Shown here piece by piece: positions 1 through 8,473 of a stretch of 48,172 nucleotides of DNA; within the stretch, counting starts at the first letter, position 1; each line of letters starts with the position of its first letter. Source of the stretch: Candidatus Avispirillum faecium. GTDB lineage: Bacteria > Bacillota > Clostridia > Oscillospirales > CAG-272. The DNA lies in NCBI GenBank assembly GCA_904396155.1, contig CAJFOI010000028.1, positions 1-48,172 of the forward strand. The letters are read 5' to 3'. The notes beneath the pieces were generated by a model. That model saw only the letters and a list, made by a program, of their open reading frames with translations, searched no databases and had not been told where the DNA came from. A program made the position numbers and the translations under genes.

Positions 1-744
1 AGCATATTCCTTGTCTCCGTTCTTCAGCACCAGATGATAGCTGCCTTCCTCCGCCCCATACAGCGTCTCCAGCACCACCTCATTTTGTGCCATGATCCCT
101 TCGTATTCCTCATACTGCGCATCCGTCCACTGGAGCACGTAGCTTGTAGGCTTTTTTGCCAGTGTCTCCTGCATCCCTTCTACTACATTGTTCGCTGCCT
201 CGGCCGCTCCCTGTGCCTGCGATGCCGCATCGGCTGCCCCCTGCGCCGCTGCCTGAGCTGTCTCCGCCGCCGTATTCGCACTTTGCGTTGCGGCTTCCGT
301 CGCCTCGCACAGATCTTCCATCTCCGCTATGGCCTGCGTCAGTGCCGAATACTCGTCGGTTGATGCAATGGCCCCGTCGTCCTGAAGCACATCCTCCACA
401 ATCACGCTAAACTGCGGCGACGACAGCACCGCCGGCGTCTCTCCTCCGGTGGTGATCCGCACTTCACACAAAACTTCTCCCGCTGCCGCCAGCTCGCCTG
501 ACGTAAAGGTATGCTCCGCCGCTCCTCCAGATACGCTGCACTGGCTGTACGACACCGTCCCATCCGGCTTCCTGGCATACAGGGTCACTACACTTCCCTC
601 CGGCACCGAATACGATGCCCCTCTCTCTACCAGATGGATGCACACGGTCCTCGACAGGGCGTCCCCCACTCGAAATCCTGTCAGTGTCTCCTGTACCCCT
701 CCCTGCTGTACATCCAGGTTTATTTTGTATCTTGTTTCCTCCAT
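1..744 (-). CDS. Phage baseplate (BppU-like) protein, 3' end outside window
   Basis: The frame is open from the ATG at 744 to the left edge (248 codons, no stop), so the C-terminus is missing. The start is supported by GGGAGGAG just upstream. Residues about 1-120 look like the N-terminal domain of phage baseplate upper proteins: it begins METRYKINLDV and has a beta-rich body with SVPEGSVVTLYARKPDGT and a closing SSPQFSVIVED. Residues about 125-185 are Ala/Thr/Gln-rich heptads (AANTAAETAQAAAQGAADAA type), a likely trimeric coiled coil. The rest leads into an unseen receptor-binding part. Inference: a structural or receptor-binding component of a prophage or phage-tail-like particle extending leftward. 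No other phage gene is contiguous on its right. Family assignment rests on pattern only. Confidence 0.6.
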   Translation of the reverse strand, partial: MEETRYKINLDVQQGGVQETLTGFRVGDALSRTVCIHLVERGASYSVPEGSVVTLYARKPDGTVSYSQCSVSGGAAEHTFTSGELAAAGEVLCEVRITTGGETPAVLSSPQFSVIVEDVLQDDGAIASTDEYSALTQAIAEMEDLCEATEAATQSANTAAETAQAAAQGAADAASQAQGAAEAANNVVEGMQETLAKKPTSYVLQWTDAQYEEYEGIMAQNEVVLETLYGAEEGSYHLVLKNGDKEYA

Positions 745-994
745 GATCTCCTCCCTGCCGCGATGCGGCAAAATAGAATTGGAGAAAAGTCCAGATTCGG
801 CCGCGCCGGCTCGCGGCATATCGCCCCGTCTGCAGAAACACGGGCAGACTTCCTCCGGCATTATTGTAACGGATCCATTCAAAAGCGTCTCCCGCTGTTG
901 CCTTAAAATCGCGCGGTTTTTACTTGATACCCTCCGCACAGACAGCGCATGGCAGCAGACAACGGAAGTTTCCACGTATAACATCATCCATCGA
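745..994. other. Intergenic region, no gene recognised
   Basis: These 250 bases separate the phage-like gene from the promoter of the next gene. A short minus-strand frame begins with a GTG at 841 behind a GGAGGAAG-like site, but it runs out of frame through the baseplate-like gene and has an Arg/Gly-rich shadow composition. I see no convincing promoter, terminator or RNA. Confidence 0.5.
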
Positions 995-1023
995 TTGACT
1001 GTTCCCCCAAAATACTGTATAAT
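995..1023 (+). promoter_or_regulatory. Sigma-A promoter of the DUF3795-like gene
   Basis: TTGACT (995-1000), a 17-base spacer and TATAAT (1018-1023). The start codon lies 36 bases downstream, behind GGAGG at 1048-1052. Confidence 0.8.
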
Positions 1024-1058
1024 TTCAACAACCATATAAAACCTGTCGGAGGTATATG

Positions 1059-1502
1059 ATGCCATCTATCTGCGGAATCGACTGCAGCTGCTGCAGTCTA
1101 AAGGAAAACTGCCACGGATGTGTCCAGACAAACGGATCTCCCTTCGGAGAAGAATGCATTGCCGCAAAGCAATACAAGCGCGGTGGAAAAGAAGCATTCT
1201 GCAAATACAAGAATGCACTGATTTGTGAATTTAATGCGCTTGCAATCCCGGATATGCCACAGATTACAGAACTGTGCGTGTTATACGGAGCATACGTAAA
1301 TCTGGAATACCCCCTCCCCAACGGCCAAAAAGTCAGGCTGCTGCGGGATCATGCAATGTATCTGGGATACCAAGTGGAAAAAAAGGGCAGTGACAGATGT
1401 TACGGCCTTGTGGCAGATGAGAAATATTTGCTTGTATGTGAATATGGCTGCAACGGCGTCGATCCGCAAATCATTGTATATAAAAAAAGACAAACGCACT
1501 GA
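1059..1502 (+). CDS. DUF3795-like cysteine-rich protein
   Basis: A 147-residue cytosolic protein of unknown function. Cysteines cluster at the N-terminus (CGIDCSCC, then NCHGC) and recur (EEC, FCKYKNALIC, CEYGC), which suggests a bound zinc ion or iron-sulphur cluster. The opening CGIDC..C pattern is typical of the DUF3795 family in Clostridia. Tandem ATGs occur at 1056 and 1059. GGAGG ends at 1052, so the second ATG has the better spacing (6 bases) and was chosen. The gene has its own consensus promoter and a strong terminator, so it is monocistronic. No signal peptide or membrane segment is seen. No activity can be assigned. Confidence 0.8.
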   Translation: MPSICGIDCSCCSLKENCHGCVQTNGSPFGEECIAAKQYKRGGKEAFCKYKNALICEFNALAIPDMPQITELCVLYGAYVNLEYPLPNGQKVRLLRDHAMYLGYQVEKKGSDRCYGLVADEKYLLVCEYGCNGVDPQIIVYKKRQTH

Positions 1503-1515
1503 CAGGCATTTACAG

Positions 1516-1551
1516 AAAAAATCGGTTCCCTTACAGGGAACCGATTTTTTT
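1516..1551. terminator. Bidirectional terminator
   Basis: Perfect stem AAAAAATCGGTTCCC / GGGAACCGATTTTTT with a four-base loop and flanking A and T runs. It serves the DUF3795-like gene on the plus strand and the convergent surface-protein gene on the minus strand. Confidence 0.9.
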
Positions 1552-1564
1552 AGGGATATGCCCT

Positions 1565-2338
1565 TTACTGCATTTTACGTTTTCTCACAAAAAGTACTGT
1601 TACAATGACACCACATGCACTAATTAGAACCAGAGTTACCAAGGCAGCCAGATGACTATTGTCGTCTGTCTGTGGAGAGGTTGCATCAGAATCAACCGTT
1701 CCGGTTGTTTCCGCTGTGCCAGTCGTTTCTGCCGCGCCGGTTGTTTCCACTGCACCAGTCGTTTCTACAGAATCTGTAGTCTCCGCGGGATCTGTGGTCT
1801 CCGCAGGGTCGGTTGTTTCTGCGGGATCCGTAGTTTCTGCGGGTTCGGTGGTCTCCTCAGGCGGTTCAGTGGTTTCAGTCGGAGTCTGTTCATTTACTGT
1901 AATACTGACCTCTGTGGAGCAGAGAATATTCTCCGTTCCCACTTCCTTCATCGAAGCGGTGAAACTGTAGTCTCCTGCTTCCTTGAAGGTCACGCGGAAT
2001 CTGCTGGTCGCATCCGACATCGGAAAACCGGTGCTCACACCAAAGTCCCCGGAAAACTCATACCAGTTCCCGTCTTTTACTTCATAGTACTCCAGCTTCT
2101 CGATCGCATCCGGATCGCTGAAGTTAGAAGTGCCGATCACCATCTTTCCGGCGTCTCCGTTGGCTGTGGTGGTGAAGGAAAACTCCGTCGCCTCTCCCAC
2201 GGTGAAGGTCTTTTCCCCGATGTCTGTCGTCAGGGTGCTTGCACCTGTGCCAATACCAAAAATCGTCACAGGAATCATGGCTACAAGCATGCATAAGGAA
2301 AGCAGGCCTGCCAACCATTTCTTCCGAACTTTGCTTAT
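1565..2338 (-). CDS. Small secreted protein with PQT-type wall-sorting signal
   Basis: The frame has an N-terminal hydrophobic signal (VRKKWLAGLLSLCMLVAMI), one beta-rich extracellular domain of about 120 residues, a stalk of Glu-Thr-Thr repeats (ETTDPA and ETTGAA variants, about 75 residues) and a C-terminal sorting region: SPQTDDN, a hydrophobic helix, then the basic tail RKRKMQ. This layout is that of sortase-anchored proteins, with SPQTD in place of LPXTG. No ATG precedes the signal peptide. The frame is open to a TTG at 2425 with no ribosome binding site. GGAGG at 2347-2351 lies 8 bases before an ATA at 2338, which I take as the likely start (257 residues). Ligand and role are unknown. 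The sortase at 15.0-16.1 kb is the obvious partner. Confidence 0.7.
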   Translation of the reverse strand: MSKVRKKWLAGLLSLCMLVAMIPVTIFGIGTGASTLTTDIGEKTFTVGEATEFSFTTTANGDAGKMVIGTSNFSDPDAIEKLEYYEVKDGNWYEFSGDFGVSTGFPMSDATSRFRVTFKEAGDYSFTASMKEVGTENILCSTEVSITVNEQTPTETTEPPEETTEPAETTDPAETTDPAETTDPAETTDSVETTGAVETTGAAETTGTAETTGTVDSDATSPQTDDNSHLAALVTLVLISACGVIVTVLFVRKRKMQ

Positions 2339-2487
2339 GAACTTTGCCTCCAAACTGTTTTGAAATCCTTTGAAACGATACCAAACATATGTACGCTTCA
2401 ATACTTTATAGTAGTATACAACCAATGCTTCATAAAATTAATAGATTTTTTATTTTTTATGTATTTTTTTACAATCGAGCAAAAAGC

Positions 2488-2525
2488 AAAACAGACAGGC
2501 AAAGTTGTTTTGCCTGTCTGTTTTT
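2488..2525 (-). terminator. Terminator of the rpiR-to-ispH/rpsA operon
   Basis: Long hairpin built on ACAGACAGGCAAA / TTTGCCTGTCTGT with a short loop. On the minus strand it is followed by a T-rich tract, and it sits just beyond the ispH-rpsA stop codon. Confidence 0.8.
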
Positions 2526-2573
2526 GTACGAATGCACCAAAAACGTCTGATAGTATTAATTTCTTTTTGATTC

Positions 2574-4649
2574 TTATTCTGCGTCTCCGGTATCCGCATC
2601 CGCATAACTTTGAGGATTGTCGGTGGAATACACCACGGCGCTCTCTTCCAGCTCTGCTGCGTCGCCCTGTTCCTCAGCAGCCTTCTTCTCCTCCAGCAAT
2701 GCCCGTATGGAAAGGCTGATCTTCCGATTTTCCTCGTCCACGGCGATGATTTTTGCATCTACCACATCGCCCACCTTCAGCACCTCGGCAGGTGTCTCGA
2801 TCTTATGATCCGCAATCTGGCTGATGTGGATCAGTCCGTCCGCACCGGGGACCACTTCGGCAAACGCGCCGAAAGGCATCAGAGACACAATCTTCACGCT
2901 GGCAGTATCACCCACGCTGTATTTTTCATGGAAAATATGCCAGGGATCTGTGTCTTCCGTTTTATATCCCAGAGAAATTCTTCCCTTTTCCCGATCCAGA
3001 CCTTTTACATAGACTTTGATCACATCCCCGGGGGAAACCACCTCCGAAGGATGGCGAATCCGCCTCCAGGAAAGTTCACTGGTATGTACCATACCGTCTA
3101 CGCCGCCCAAGTCCACGAACGCACCATAGCTGGTCAGGCTCTTGACAGGGCCCTCGTAGATCTGACCGACCTCCACCTGATCCCAGAAAGCCTGCTCGCG
3201 CTTCCGTCTTTCCTCCGCCTGCACGGCGCGGATGGATGCAAACGCACGCTTTCTGTCCTCTTTGATCTCGATGATCTTTACCTTCTGCGTAGTCCCCACA
3301 AGCGCCTGCAGCGCTTCCGGCCCTGCATTCTTGGGCACGCCGGACAGGGACGCGGGAATAAACACCCGAACGGAATGGATGGAAATGATCAGGCCGCCTT
3401 TTACGCAGCTTACAATCTTTCCCTCTACGGTTTCACCGGACTCATATTTTGCAACGATGTCGTTCCAGTTCTGTTCTGCGTCCACCTTGAGCTTGTCAAG
3501 GGTGGCGATCCCTTCCACGTCGCTGATCTTGATGACTTTTGCCTTGACCTCGTCCCCAATTTTGAACATTTCCTCCAATTTTGCGGACGGGTCGTCGGTC
3601 AGCTTGTCATGTACAATCACGCCGGTCGTTTTTGTGCCCAGATCCAAAGTGATCTCATTTGGCGACACGGATGTAACGACACCGACGACAATATCTCCCG
3701 GATTCAATGTTTTCATGGTCTGTTCGAGCAATTCAGCAAAATTTTCCGTTTGCTCACTCATTGTTTGTTTAACCTCCTGTATTACACTGAACGGCGTCGA
3801 TGCGCCGGCAGTAATGGATATGGTGTTACAGCGAGGGGGAAGGACCAGATCCCCCATTGAATCTGCATTTTCACAGAGATATGTCTCGTGGCAGCGCTTT
3901 TTGCAGATCTCATAAAGCTTGACCGTGTTGGAACTGCCCCGGCTCCCAATGACGACAACCGCGTCGGAGGAAGCGGCAAGCTGCTCGGCTTCCGTCTGCC
4001 TTTCTTCCGTAACATTACATATTGTATCAAAAATCAAAGCGTTTGTATATACTTTTTTGATAATTTCCAAACATTTTTTCCATTGCGACAGATTTTGCGT
4101 CGTTTGCGCCGCTGCGCTGATCTGAAAATCCCTGTATTTTTCCGCTTTGGGAGAAAAAATCCACTCCTCCAGGGCCGCCGCACCGTCAAAAACCAGGCCT
4201 TCGCCCCTGCAGCAGCTCATGATCCCCCGCACTTCCGGGTGGTCTGCGGCGCCGATCAGGATGAAAAGCTTTCCCGGCCCGGAGTGCTCCGCCGCAATTT
4301 TGCGCACTTTGGTCACATAGGGACAGGTACAGTCCAGCACCGTAAGGGTTTCATGAACATCGGCGCAGGCAAGCAGGCGGGACAAATGTGCCTGTATCTC
4401 CCCGTGCGCCCGGATGATCACAGTAATTTTTTCCCCGGCGGCAGCGCGGCGGCAAATGCCGTCGATGTCCTCCGGACCAATCTCCTCCATCCCCAGGCTG
4501 CGGAGCTTTGCAATATACCCGTCATTGTGAATCAGCCTGCCCAGAGTATAGATGGCGCCCTCGCCGCGGGCCAACGCCTCCTGCGCCGCATGAGTAGCTC
4601 TGCGCACGCCGAAACAAAAGCCGGCGTGCTTTGCGATCTGTATCTTCAC
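2574..4649 (-). CDS. ispH-rpsA: IspH–ribosomal protein S1 fusion
   Basis: A bifunctional protein of 691 residues. Residues 1-295 are 4-hydroxy-3-methylbut-2-enyl diphosphate reductase, the last step of the MEP isoprenoid pathway. Its three iron-sulphur cysteines are visible: C12 (GFCFGV), C109 (TCPYVTKV) and C211 (TICNVTEERQ), plus the GSRGSSNT and ITAGAST motifs. Residues about 315-660 hold four S1 RNA-binding domains (GDIVVGVVTSV, GETVEGKIVSCV, GQIYEGPVKSLTSYGAF, GDTASVKIVSLMPFGAF), followed by an acidic tail. The frame is open to 4694, but the GTG at 4649 gives the family N-terminus MKIQIAKHAGFC and forms a GTGA overlap with the plsC stop, so translation is probably coupled. This fusion is known in Clostridia. 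Confidence 0.95.
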   Translation of the reverse strand: MKIQIAKHAGFCFGVRRATHAAQEALARGEGAIYTLGRLIHNDGYIAKLRSLGMEEIGPEDIDGICRRAAAGEKITVIIRAHGEIQAHLSRLLACADVHETLTVLDCTCPYVTKVRKIAAEHSGPGKLFILIGAADHPEVRGIMSCCRGEGLVFDGAAALEEWIFSPKAEKYRDFQISAAAQTTQNLSQWKKCLEIIKKVYTNALIFDTICNVTEERQTEAEQLAASSDAVVVIGSRGSSNTVKLYEICKKRCHETYLCENADSMGDLVLPPRCNTISITAGASTPFSVIQEVKQTMSEQTENFAELLEQTMKTLNPGDIVVGVVTSVSPNEITLDLGTKTTGVIVHDKLTDDPSAKLEEMFKIGDEVKAKVIKISDVEGIATLDKLKVDAEQNWNDIVAKYESGETVEGKIVSCVKGGLIISIHSVRVFIPASLSGVPKNAGPEALQALVGTTQKVKIIEIKEDRKRAFASIRAVQAEERRKREQAFWDQVEVGQIYEGPVKSLTSYGAFVDLGGVDGMVHTSELSWRRIRHPSEVVSPGDVIKVYVKGLDREKGRISLGYKTEDTDPWHIFHEKYSVGDTASVKIVSLMPFGAFAEVVPGADGLIHISQIADHKIETPAEVLKVGDVVDAKIIAVDEENRKISLSIRALLEEKKAAEEQGDAAELEESAVVYSTDNPQSYADADTGDAE

Positions 4650-5272
4650 GGCCGCATCTCTCCCGCTTTGTCCGTCACATCGTTCAGCGCGCACACCGCA
4701 GCAAAGATTTTTTCCGTGGCCGCCTTGTATTCCTTTGTGCCGCCCTTTTCAAAACCCAGTTCTTCGTATGGGATTACATCCCCCACAATCAGTCGGGTTT
4801 TGTGAAAAAAGCGCACTTTGTTCTTCTTTGTTTTCAAGTACACCGGCACCACGTCGCACTTTGCATGATAGGCGATCATCCCGGCGCCGTGCTTCAGTTT
4901 TGTAGTTTTCGGATCCACACCGGAATAGCGGGTCCCCTGGGGAAAGATCCCCACCAGTTCTCCCTCCTCCAGAAGGCGGAGAGTTTTGCGGATAGACGCC
5001 ACATCTGCGCCGCCCCGGTCCACTGGATACGCCCCCAGCGCCGCAACAAGCGATCCCAACAGCGGAATCCGAAACAGTTCCTTTTTCGCCATATACCGCA
5101 CCTGCCGGTTCAAACCCGCGGAAATCACAAGCACATCCAGATTCCCGGTGTGGTTCGCACACAAAATGCAGCCCCTCTCCTGAGGAAGCTTTTCGATGCC
5201 TGTCACCTGTACCCGGAACACGGCCCGAAGCGGACGGGCCAGCAAACGATAGACACTTTGATAAAAGGACAT
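4646..5272 (-). CDS. plsC: 1-acyl-sn-glycerol-3-phosphate acyltransferase
   Basis: A 208-residue membrane-associated acyltransferase that turns lysophosphatidate into phosphatidate in phospholipid synthesis. The catalytic HX4D motif is NHTGNLD. The phosphate-binding block appears as FPQGTR, with Gln where the family usually has Glu. PVDRGG and a C-terminal PVYL segment also fit. It starts with ATG 27 bases after cmk and overlaps ispH-rpsA by four bases. The order cmk-plsC-ispH/rpsA is common in Clostridia. The Glu-to-Gln change in motif III is the only oddity and is probably tolerated. Confidence 0.92.
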   Translation of the reverse strand: MSFYQSVYRLLARPLRAVFRVQVTGIEKLPQERGCILCANHTGNLDVLVISAGLNRQVRYMAKKELFRIPLLGSLVAALGAYPVDRGGADVASIRKTLRLLEEGELVGIFPQGTRYSGVDPKTTKLKHGAGMIAYHAKCDVVPVYLKTKKNKVRFFHKTRLIVGDVIPYEELGFEKGGTKEYKAATEKIFAAVCALNDVTDKAGEMRP

Positions 5273-5299
5273 AACGCCTCCGATAATCCCGACCTGCGC

Positions 5300-5983
5300 T
5301 TACCGCAGCCTGCGCAGTTTTTCCCGAATGATCTCCAGCGCCCGGGAAAGCGTCTGCTCCGCATCCAGCTGCGAATTGTCGATAAAAATGGCATCCTCCG
5401 CCGGCACGGCGGGAGCGATCTCTCTGGTGCTGTCCGCCCGGTCCCGCTGCAAAACGGCGTCCAGCACTTCCTCTTCCGTCACCCGTTCGCCTTTTGCCTG
5501 CAGCTCCAGATACCGCCGATGGGCCCGCTGCGCAGGAGAAGCCTCCAAAAACAGCTTTACATCCGCATCCGGCATAATCACCGTACCGATGTCCCGCCCG
5601 TCCATCACTACATTGCCCTCGCTGGCCATCTTCTTCTGGATCTCCAAAAGAAATTTGCGCACAGCGGGAATTGCAGATACCTTGGAAGCATACACGGCGG
5701 CCTGTGAAGTGCGAATCTGGGCAGACACGTCCTCGCCGTTGAGCACCACACGCTGCCCTTCTTTTGTATATCCCAGGCTGAGCTGTATCTGGGGCAGCAG
5801 CGCCGTGACCTGAGAACTCACAGCCGGATCAACACCGGCCCGCGCCGCATACAGACCCACTGCGCGGTACAGTGCGCCCGTATCCACATATACCAGACCC
5901 AATTCACCGGCAATTTTCTTTGCCAGCGTGCTCTTTCCACTCCCGCTGGGGCCGTCAACGGCAACCTTGATTTTCTGACTCAT
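5300..5983 (-). CDS. cmk: Cytidylate kinase
   Basis: A 227-residue (d)CMP kinase that makes CDP and dCDP from ATP. The P-loop GPSGSGKST lies at residues about 11-19. DTGALYRAVG, the RTSQAAVYASKVSAIPAVR nucleotide-binding segment, the MDGRDIGTVIMPDA block and the R-D-x-x-D-S-x-R lid segment (QRDRADSTREIAP) are all present. Length is usual for the family. ATG start at 5983. It is separated from the upstream flavoprotein gene by a palindromic repeat. Confidence 0.96.
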   Translation of the reverse strand: MSQKIKVAVDGPSGSGKSTLAKKIAGELGLVYVDTGALYRAVGLYAARAGVDPAVSSQVTALLPQIQLSLGYTKEGQRVVLNGEDVSAQIRTSQAAVYASKVSAIPAVRKFLLEIQKKMASEGNVVMDGRDIGTVIMPDADVKLFLEASPAQRAHRRYLELQAKGERVTEEEVLDAVLQRDRADSTREIAPAVPAEDAIFIDNSQLDAEQTLSRALEIIREKLRRLR

Positions 5984-6055
5984 ATATTACCTCTTTCATA
6001 TTTCTATATTAGCTTTCCTTGTAGGAGGTTATTATCGTGTAAGCTTCCTTCTATA

Positions 6056-6150
6056 AATGCAAAGCTGCTCCAAGGGGAGGCTTAGCTGGCTATAGGCCCC
6101 CTTGTGCAAAGGGGGCAGCCGGCGGTAGCCGGTGGGGGATTGTCCTTTCG
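6056..6150. repeat. Palindromic repeat element, copy 1
   Basis: It contains AAGGGGAGGCTTA, the hairpin GCCCCCTTGTGCAAAGGGGGC, a second hairpin AGCCGGCGGTAGCCGGT and GGGGGATTGTC. The same order of blocks occurs in the cluster at 27.6-28.0 kb, and the first block recurs at 37.6 kb. The copy overlaps the 3' end of the flavoprotein gene and supplies its last codons and stop. Confidence 0.75.
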
Positions 6151-7388
6151 AGCATATACTGTGCCGCGCCCAGCCCTGCCAGATGTCCGGTAGACCAGGC
6201 GATCTGCAGGTTGTACCCTCCGGTGTATGCATCCAGATCCAGTATTTCTCCCGCAAAAAACAGCCCCGGGACCCGCCGGGCCATCATGGTCTTGGGGTCA
6301 ATTTCCTTTACATCTACACCCCCGCAGGTGACAATAGCCTCCTCCACCGGGCGAAAAGCCACAGGGGTGAGGGAAAAATTCTTGAGCACAGAAAGCAGGC
6401 TGCTCCGCATCTCCCTTGTCACCGCTCCCGCCTTGATTCGAGGAGGGATGCCACTGCGTTCCACTACGGCGGGGATCATCGCCCGGGGAAGCAGATCCCC
6501 CAGGGAATTGATAAAATCCCGCGCCGCATATTTTCGCAAGTCCGCCAGCAGCCGGGCGTCCAGCGCTTCCTCTGTAAGCGCCGGCTTCCAGTCGATGGAC
6601 ATTTGATAATCCGCGACATTCCCTTCCTGCATATGGGCGGAAGCGGAAAGCACCAGGGGACCGCTGACACCATAGTGGGTGAACAGCATTTCACCCTGCT
6701 GTGCAAATACGATTTTCCCATTTCTCTTCACCGTAAGCCGCACATTTCGCGGGGAAAGCCCTGCCCACTCCCGGGTGGATTCCCGGCATACAACGGGAAT
6801 CAGCGAACCGGCAAGCGGCGTCACATGAAGTCCCGCTTCCTTTGCCATACGGTGTCCGTCTCCCCGGGAGCCTGTGGCAGGGTAGGAAATTCCCCCTGTG
6901 GCAATGACTGCGGCAGGATGGGGATGCTCCCCTCCGCTTCGGGTGTACAGTCCCCGCACGGCGCCCCCTGTATCATACAGTATGCCCTGTACCTGTTCCC
7001 GTATAATCGGGCAGTGCAGCTGCTCCAGCAGCCGTTCCAGCGCCGCACTGATATCCGCTGCCCGATCGGACACGGGAAACACCCGCCTGCCCCGTTCCGT
7101 TTTCAGAGAGACGCCCTGCGCCTCAAAAAACGCCATCACGTCCGAAGGGGAAAAGCGGGAAAGTGCGCTGTATAAAAACTTTCTGTTTCTGGCCACGTTT
7201 TCCATCACCTGGGCCGGTGTGCAGTCGTTTGTCACGTTGCACCGACCCTTGCCGGTAATGCGCAGCTTTTTGCCGCACACGGCGTTTTGCTCATACAATA
7301 CCACCTGCACACCGGCCCGGGCAGCGGCACAGGCAGCCATCATTCCCGCCGCCCCGCCGCCTACTACAGCGACAGCAGCAGGACTCAC
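6090..7388 (-). CDS. BaiN/HI0933-family FAD-dependent oxidoreductase
   Basis: A 432-residue flavoprotein of the HI0933/BaiN ("aminoacetone oxidase") family. The N-terminal dinucleotide fold is VVGGGAAGMMAA, followed by the family signature GKKLRITGKGRCNVTN. VIATGGISYPATGSRGDGHRMA and, near the C-terminus, CGGVDVKEIDPKTM and GLFFAGEILDLDAYTGGYNLQIAWSTG in successive pieces complete the FAD site. Substrate is uncertain; some relatives act on bile-acid intermediates. The GTG start forms a GTGA overlap with the RpiR regulator gene. The last 17 or so residues (IPHRLPPAAPFAQGGL and flanking) are translated from the palindromic repeat and look acquired. Confidence 0.9.
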   Translation of the reverse strand: MSPAAVAVVGGGAAGMMAACAAARAGVQVVLYEQNAVCGKKLRITGKGRCNVTNDCTPAQVMENVARNRKFLYSALSRFSPSDVMAFFEAQGVSLKTERGRRVFPVSDRAADISAALERLLEQLHCPIIREQVQGILYDTGGAVRGLYTRSGGEHPHPAAVIATGGISYPATGSRGDGHRMAKEAGLHVTPLAGSLIPVVCRESTREWAGLSPRNVRLTVKRNGKIVFAQQGEMLFTHYGVSGPLVLSASAHMQEGNVADYQMSIDWKPALTEEALDARLLADLRKYAARDFINSLGDLLPRAMIPAVVERSGIPPRIKAGAVTREMRSSLLSVLKNFSLTPVAFRPVEEAIVTCGGVDVKEIDPKTMMARRVPGLFFAGEILDLDAYTGGYNLQIAWSTGHLAGLGAAQYMLERTIPHRLPPAAPFAQGGL

Positions 7389-8278
7389 CGGACTGCCCCT
7401 TCCCTGCGTCCAGGATCTGCGCCGCGCTTTTCATACACATGATACTCATCCCACACCGCCTCCAGATGGGCCAGTGTGGAGGCCACCATTTCCTGCCGTT
7501 TCATTCCGATGGCGGCAAGGATGGCATTGACGATGGAAAGAGGCGCCACCAGGGAGTCCGCAAAAGAAGCCATATCGCTTTTCGCGCACAGCGTGGCGTA
7601 GGCATTCTGGGCGATGGGTGCCTGGAGGCTGTCGGTGATGGCAATGACGCGGGCGCCGCTCATTTGGGCAAAGTCCACTGCATTGATGATCCGGCTGGAA
7701 TACCGGGGAAAGCTGAAGGCAATCACCGTGTCTCCTTCCTCTATTTTCAGAAGCTGCTCAAACACCTCGCTGCTGCCGGTATTGCGCAGCAGATGCACAT
7801 TGGGAAAGATCAAACTTAAGTTGTAATCCAAAAATTCCGCAAGGGAAAAGGAAGAGCGCATGCCGATGATGTAGATCTTTCCCGCAGACAGAATGGCCTC
7901 CACCGCGTCGTCGAAGGCATGGCTGTCTATGTTCTCCAGTGTGGTGCGGATTCGGTCCGCATCCGCAGACAGCACTGCCTCCAGCACCCCGGCTTCCCGA
8001 AAGCGGGTATTTGCCACCTCCATGCGCTGTACACTGGTCAGACGCTTCCCCAGGGTGTCCTGCATGGCACGGTGCAATCCCGGATATCCGTCATAGCCCA
8101 ATTCGATGGCAAAGCGCACTACGGTAGATTCCGACACATCCGCATGCTTTCCCAGCCGCGACGCCGTCATATACGCCGCCTGCTCACAATGCTCGGTGAT
8201 AAAGGCCGCAATCCTCTTCTGCCCCTTGGACATGCCGGGAAGTGCTTTCTCTATGGTTTCTATCAAATCAAACGACAT
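7385..8278 (-). CDS. MurR/RpiR-family transcriptional regulator
   Basis: A 297-residue regulator. Residues 1-77 are the RpiR-type helix-turn-helix domain (SKGQKRIAAFI, ASRLGKHADVSESTVVRFA, ELGYDGYPGLHRAMQ). Residues about 125-260 are a SIS sugar-phosphate-binding domain (IYIIGMRSSFSLAEFLDYNL, VIAFSFPRYSSR, VIAITDS). Members sense phosphorylated sugars and control sugar-use genes, but no sugar gene lies nearby. It heads the leftward operon with the flavoprotein, cmk, plsC and ispH-rpsA. It has its own consensus promoter, and AAGGGATT precedes the ATG. It may simply autoregulate or act at a distant locus. Confidence 0.92.
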   Translation of the reverse strand: MSFDLIETIEKALPGMSKGQKRIAAFITEHCEQAAYMTASRLGKHADVSESTVVRFAIELGYDGYPGLHRAMQDTLGKRLTSVQRMEVANTRFREAGVLEAVLSADADRIRTTLENIDSHAFDDAVEAILSAGKIYIIGMRSSFSLAEFLDYNLSLIFPNVHLLRNTGSSEVFEQLLKIEEGDTVIAFSFPRYSSRIINAVDFAQMSGARVIAITDSLQAPIAQNAYATLCAKSDMASFADSLVAPLSIVNAILAAIGMKRQEMVASTLAHLEAVWDEYHVYEKRGADPGRREGAVR

Positions 8279-8344
8279 AACCGAATCCCTTCTTACGCAA
8301 ACCGCTGCGTCTTGCCCGCCGGGGCAATTCTTTTCTAATGCATC

Positions 8345-8373
8345 ATTATATCTCCCACAGGCCGAATTGTCAA
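8345..8373 (-). promoter_or_regulatory. Sigma-A promoter of the rpiR operon
   Basis: On the minus strand TTGACA (8368-8373), a 17-base spacer and TATAAT (8345-8350). Full consensus hexamers. Confidence 0.85.
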
Positions 8374-8444
8374 GAGCAGCCCTGCGTCAGCCGTTTTTCC
8401 GCACAAGGCGAAAAAGAGAGAAACAGCAGGGAAGGTGTGCCAGA

Positions 8445-8473
8445 TTGACAAGCCTGTCCAAGTTCTGTATAAT
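8445..8473 (+). promoter_or_regulatory. Sigma-A promoter of the large surface protein gene
   Basis: TTGACA (8445-8450), 17 bases, TATAAT (8468-8473): a perfect consensus. It is divergent from the rpiR promoter about 100 bases away. Confidence 0.85.

Noticed and set aside
449-1039. 196-codon plus-strand open frame
   Set aside because: It overlaps the baseplate-like gene on the other strand and runs through the DUF3795-like gene promoter.
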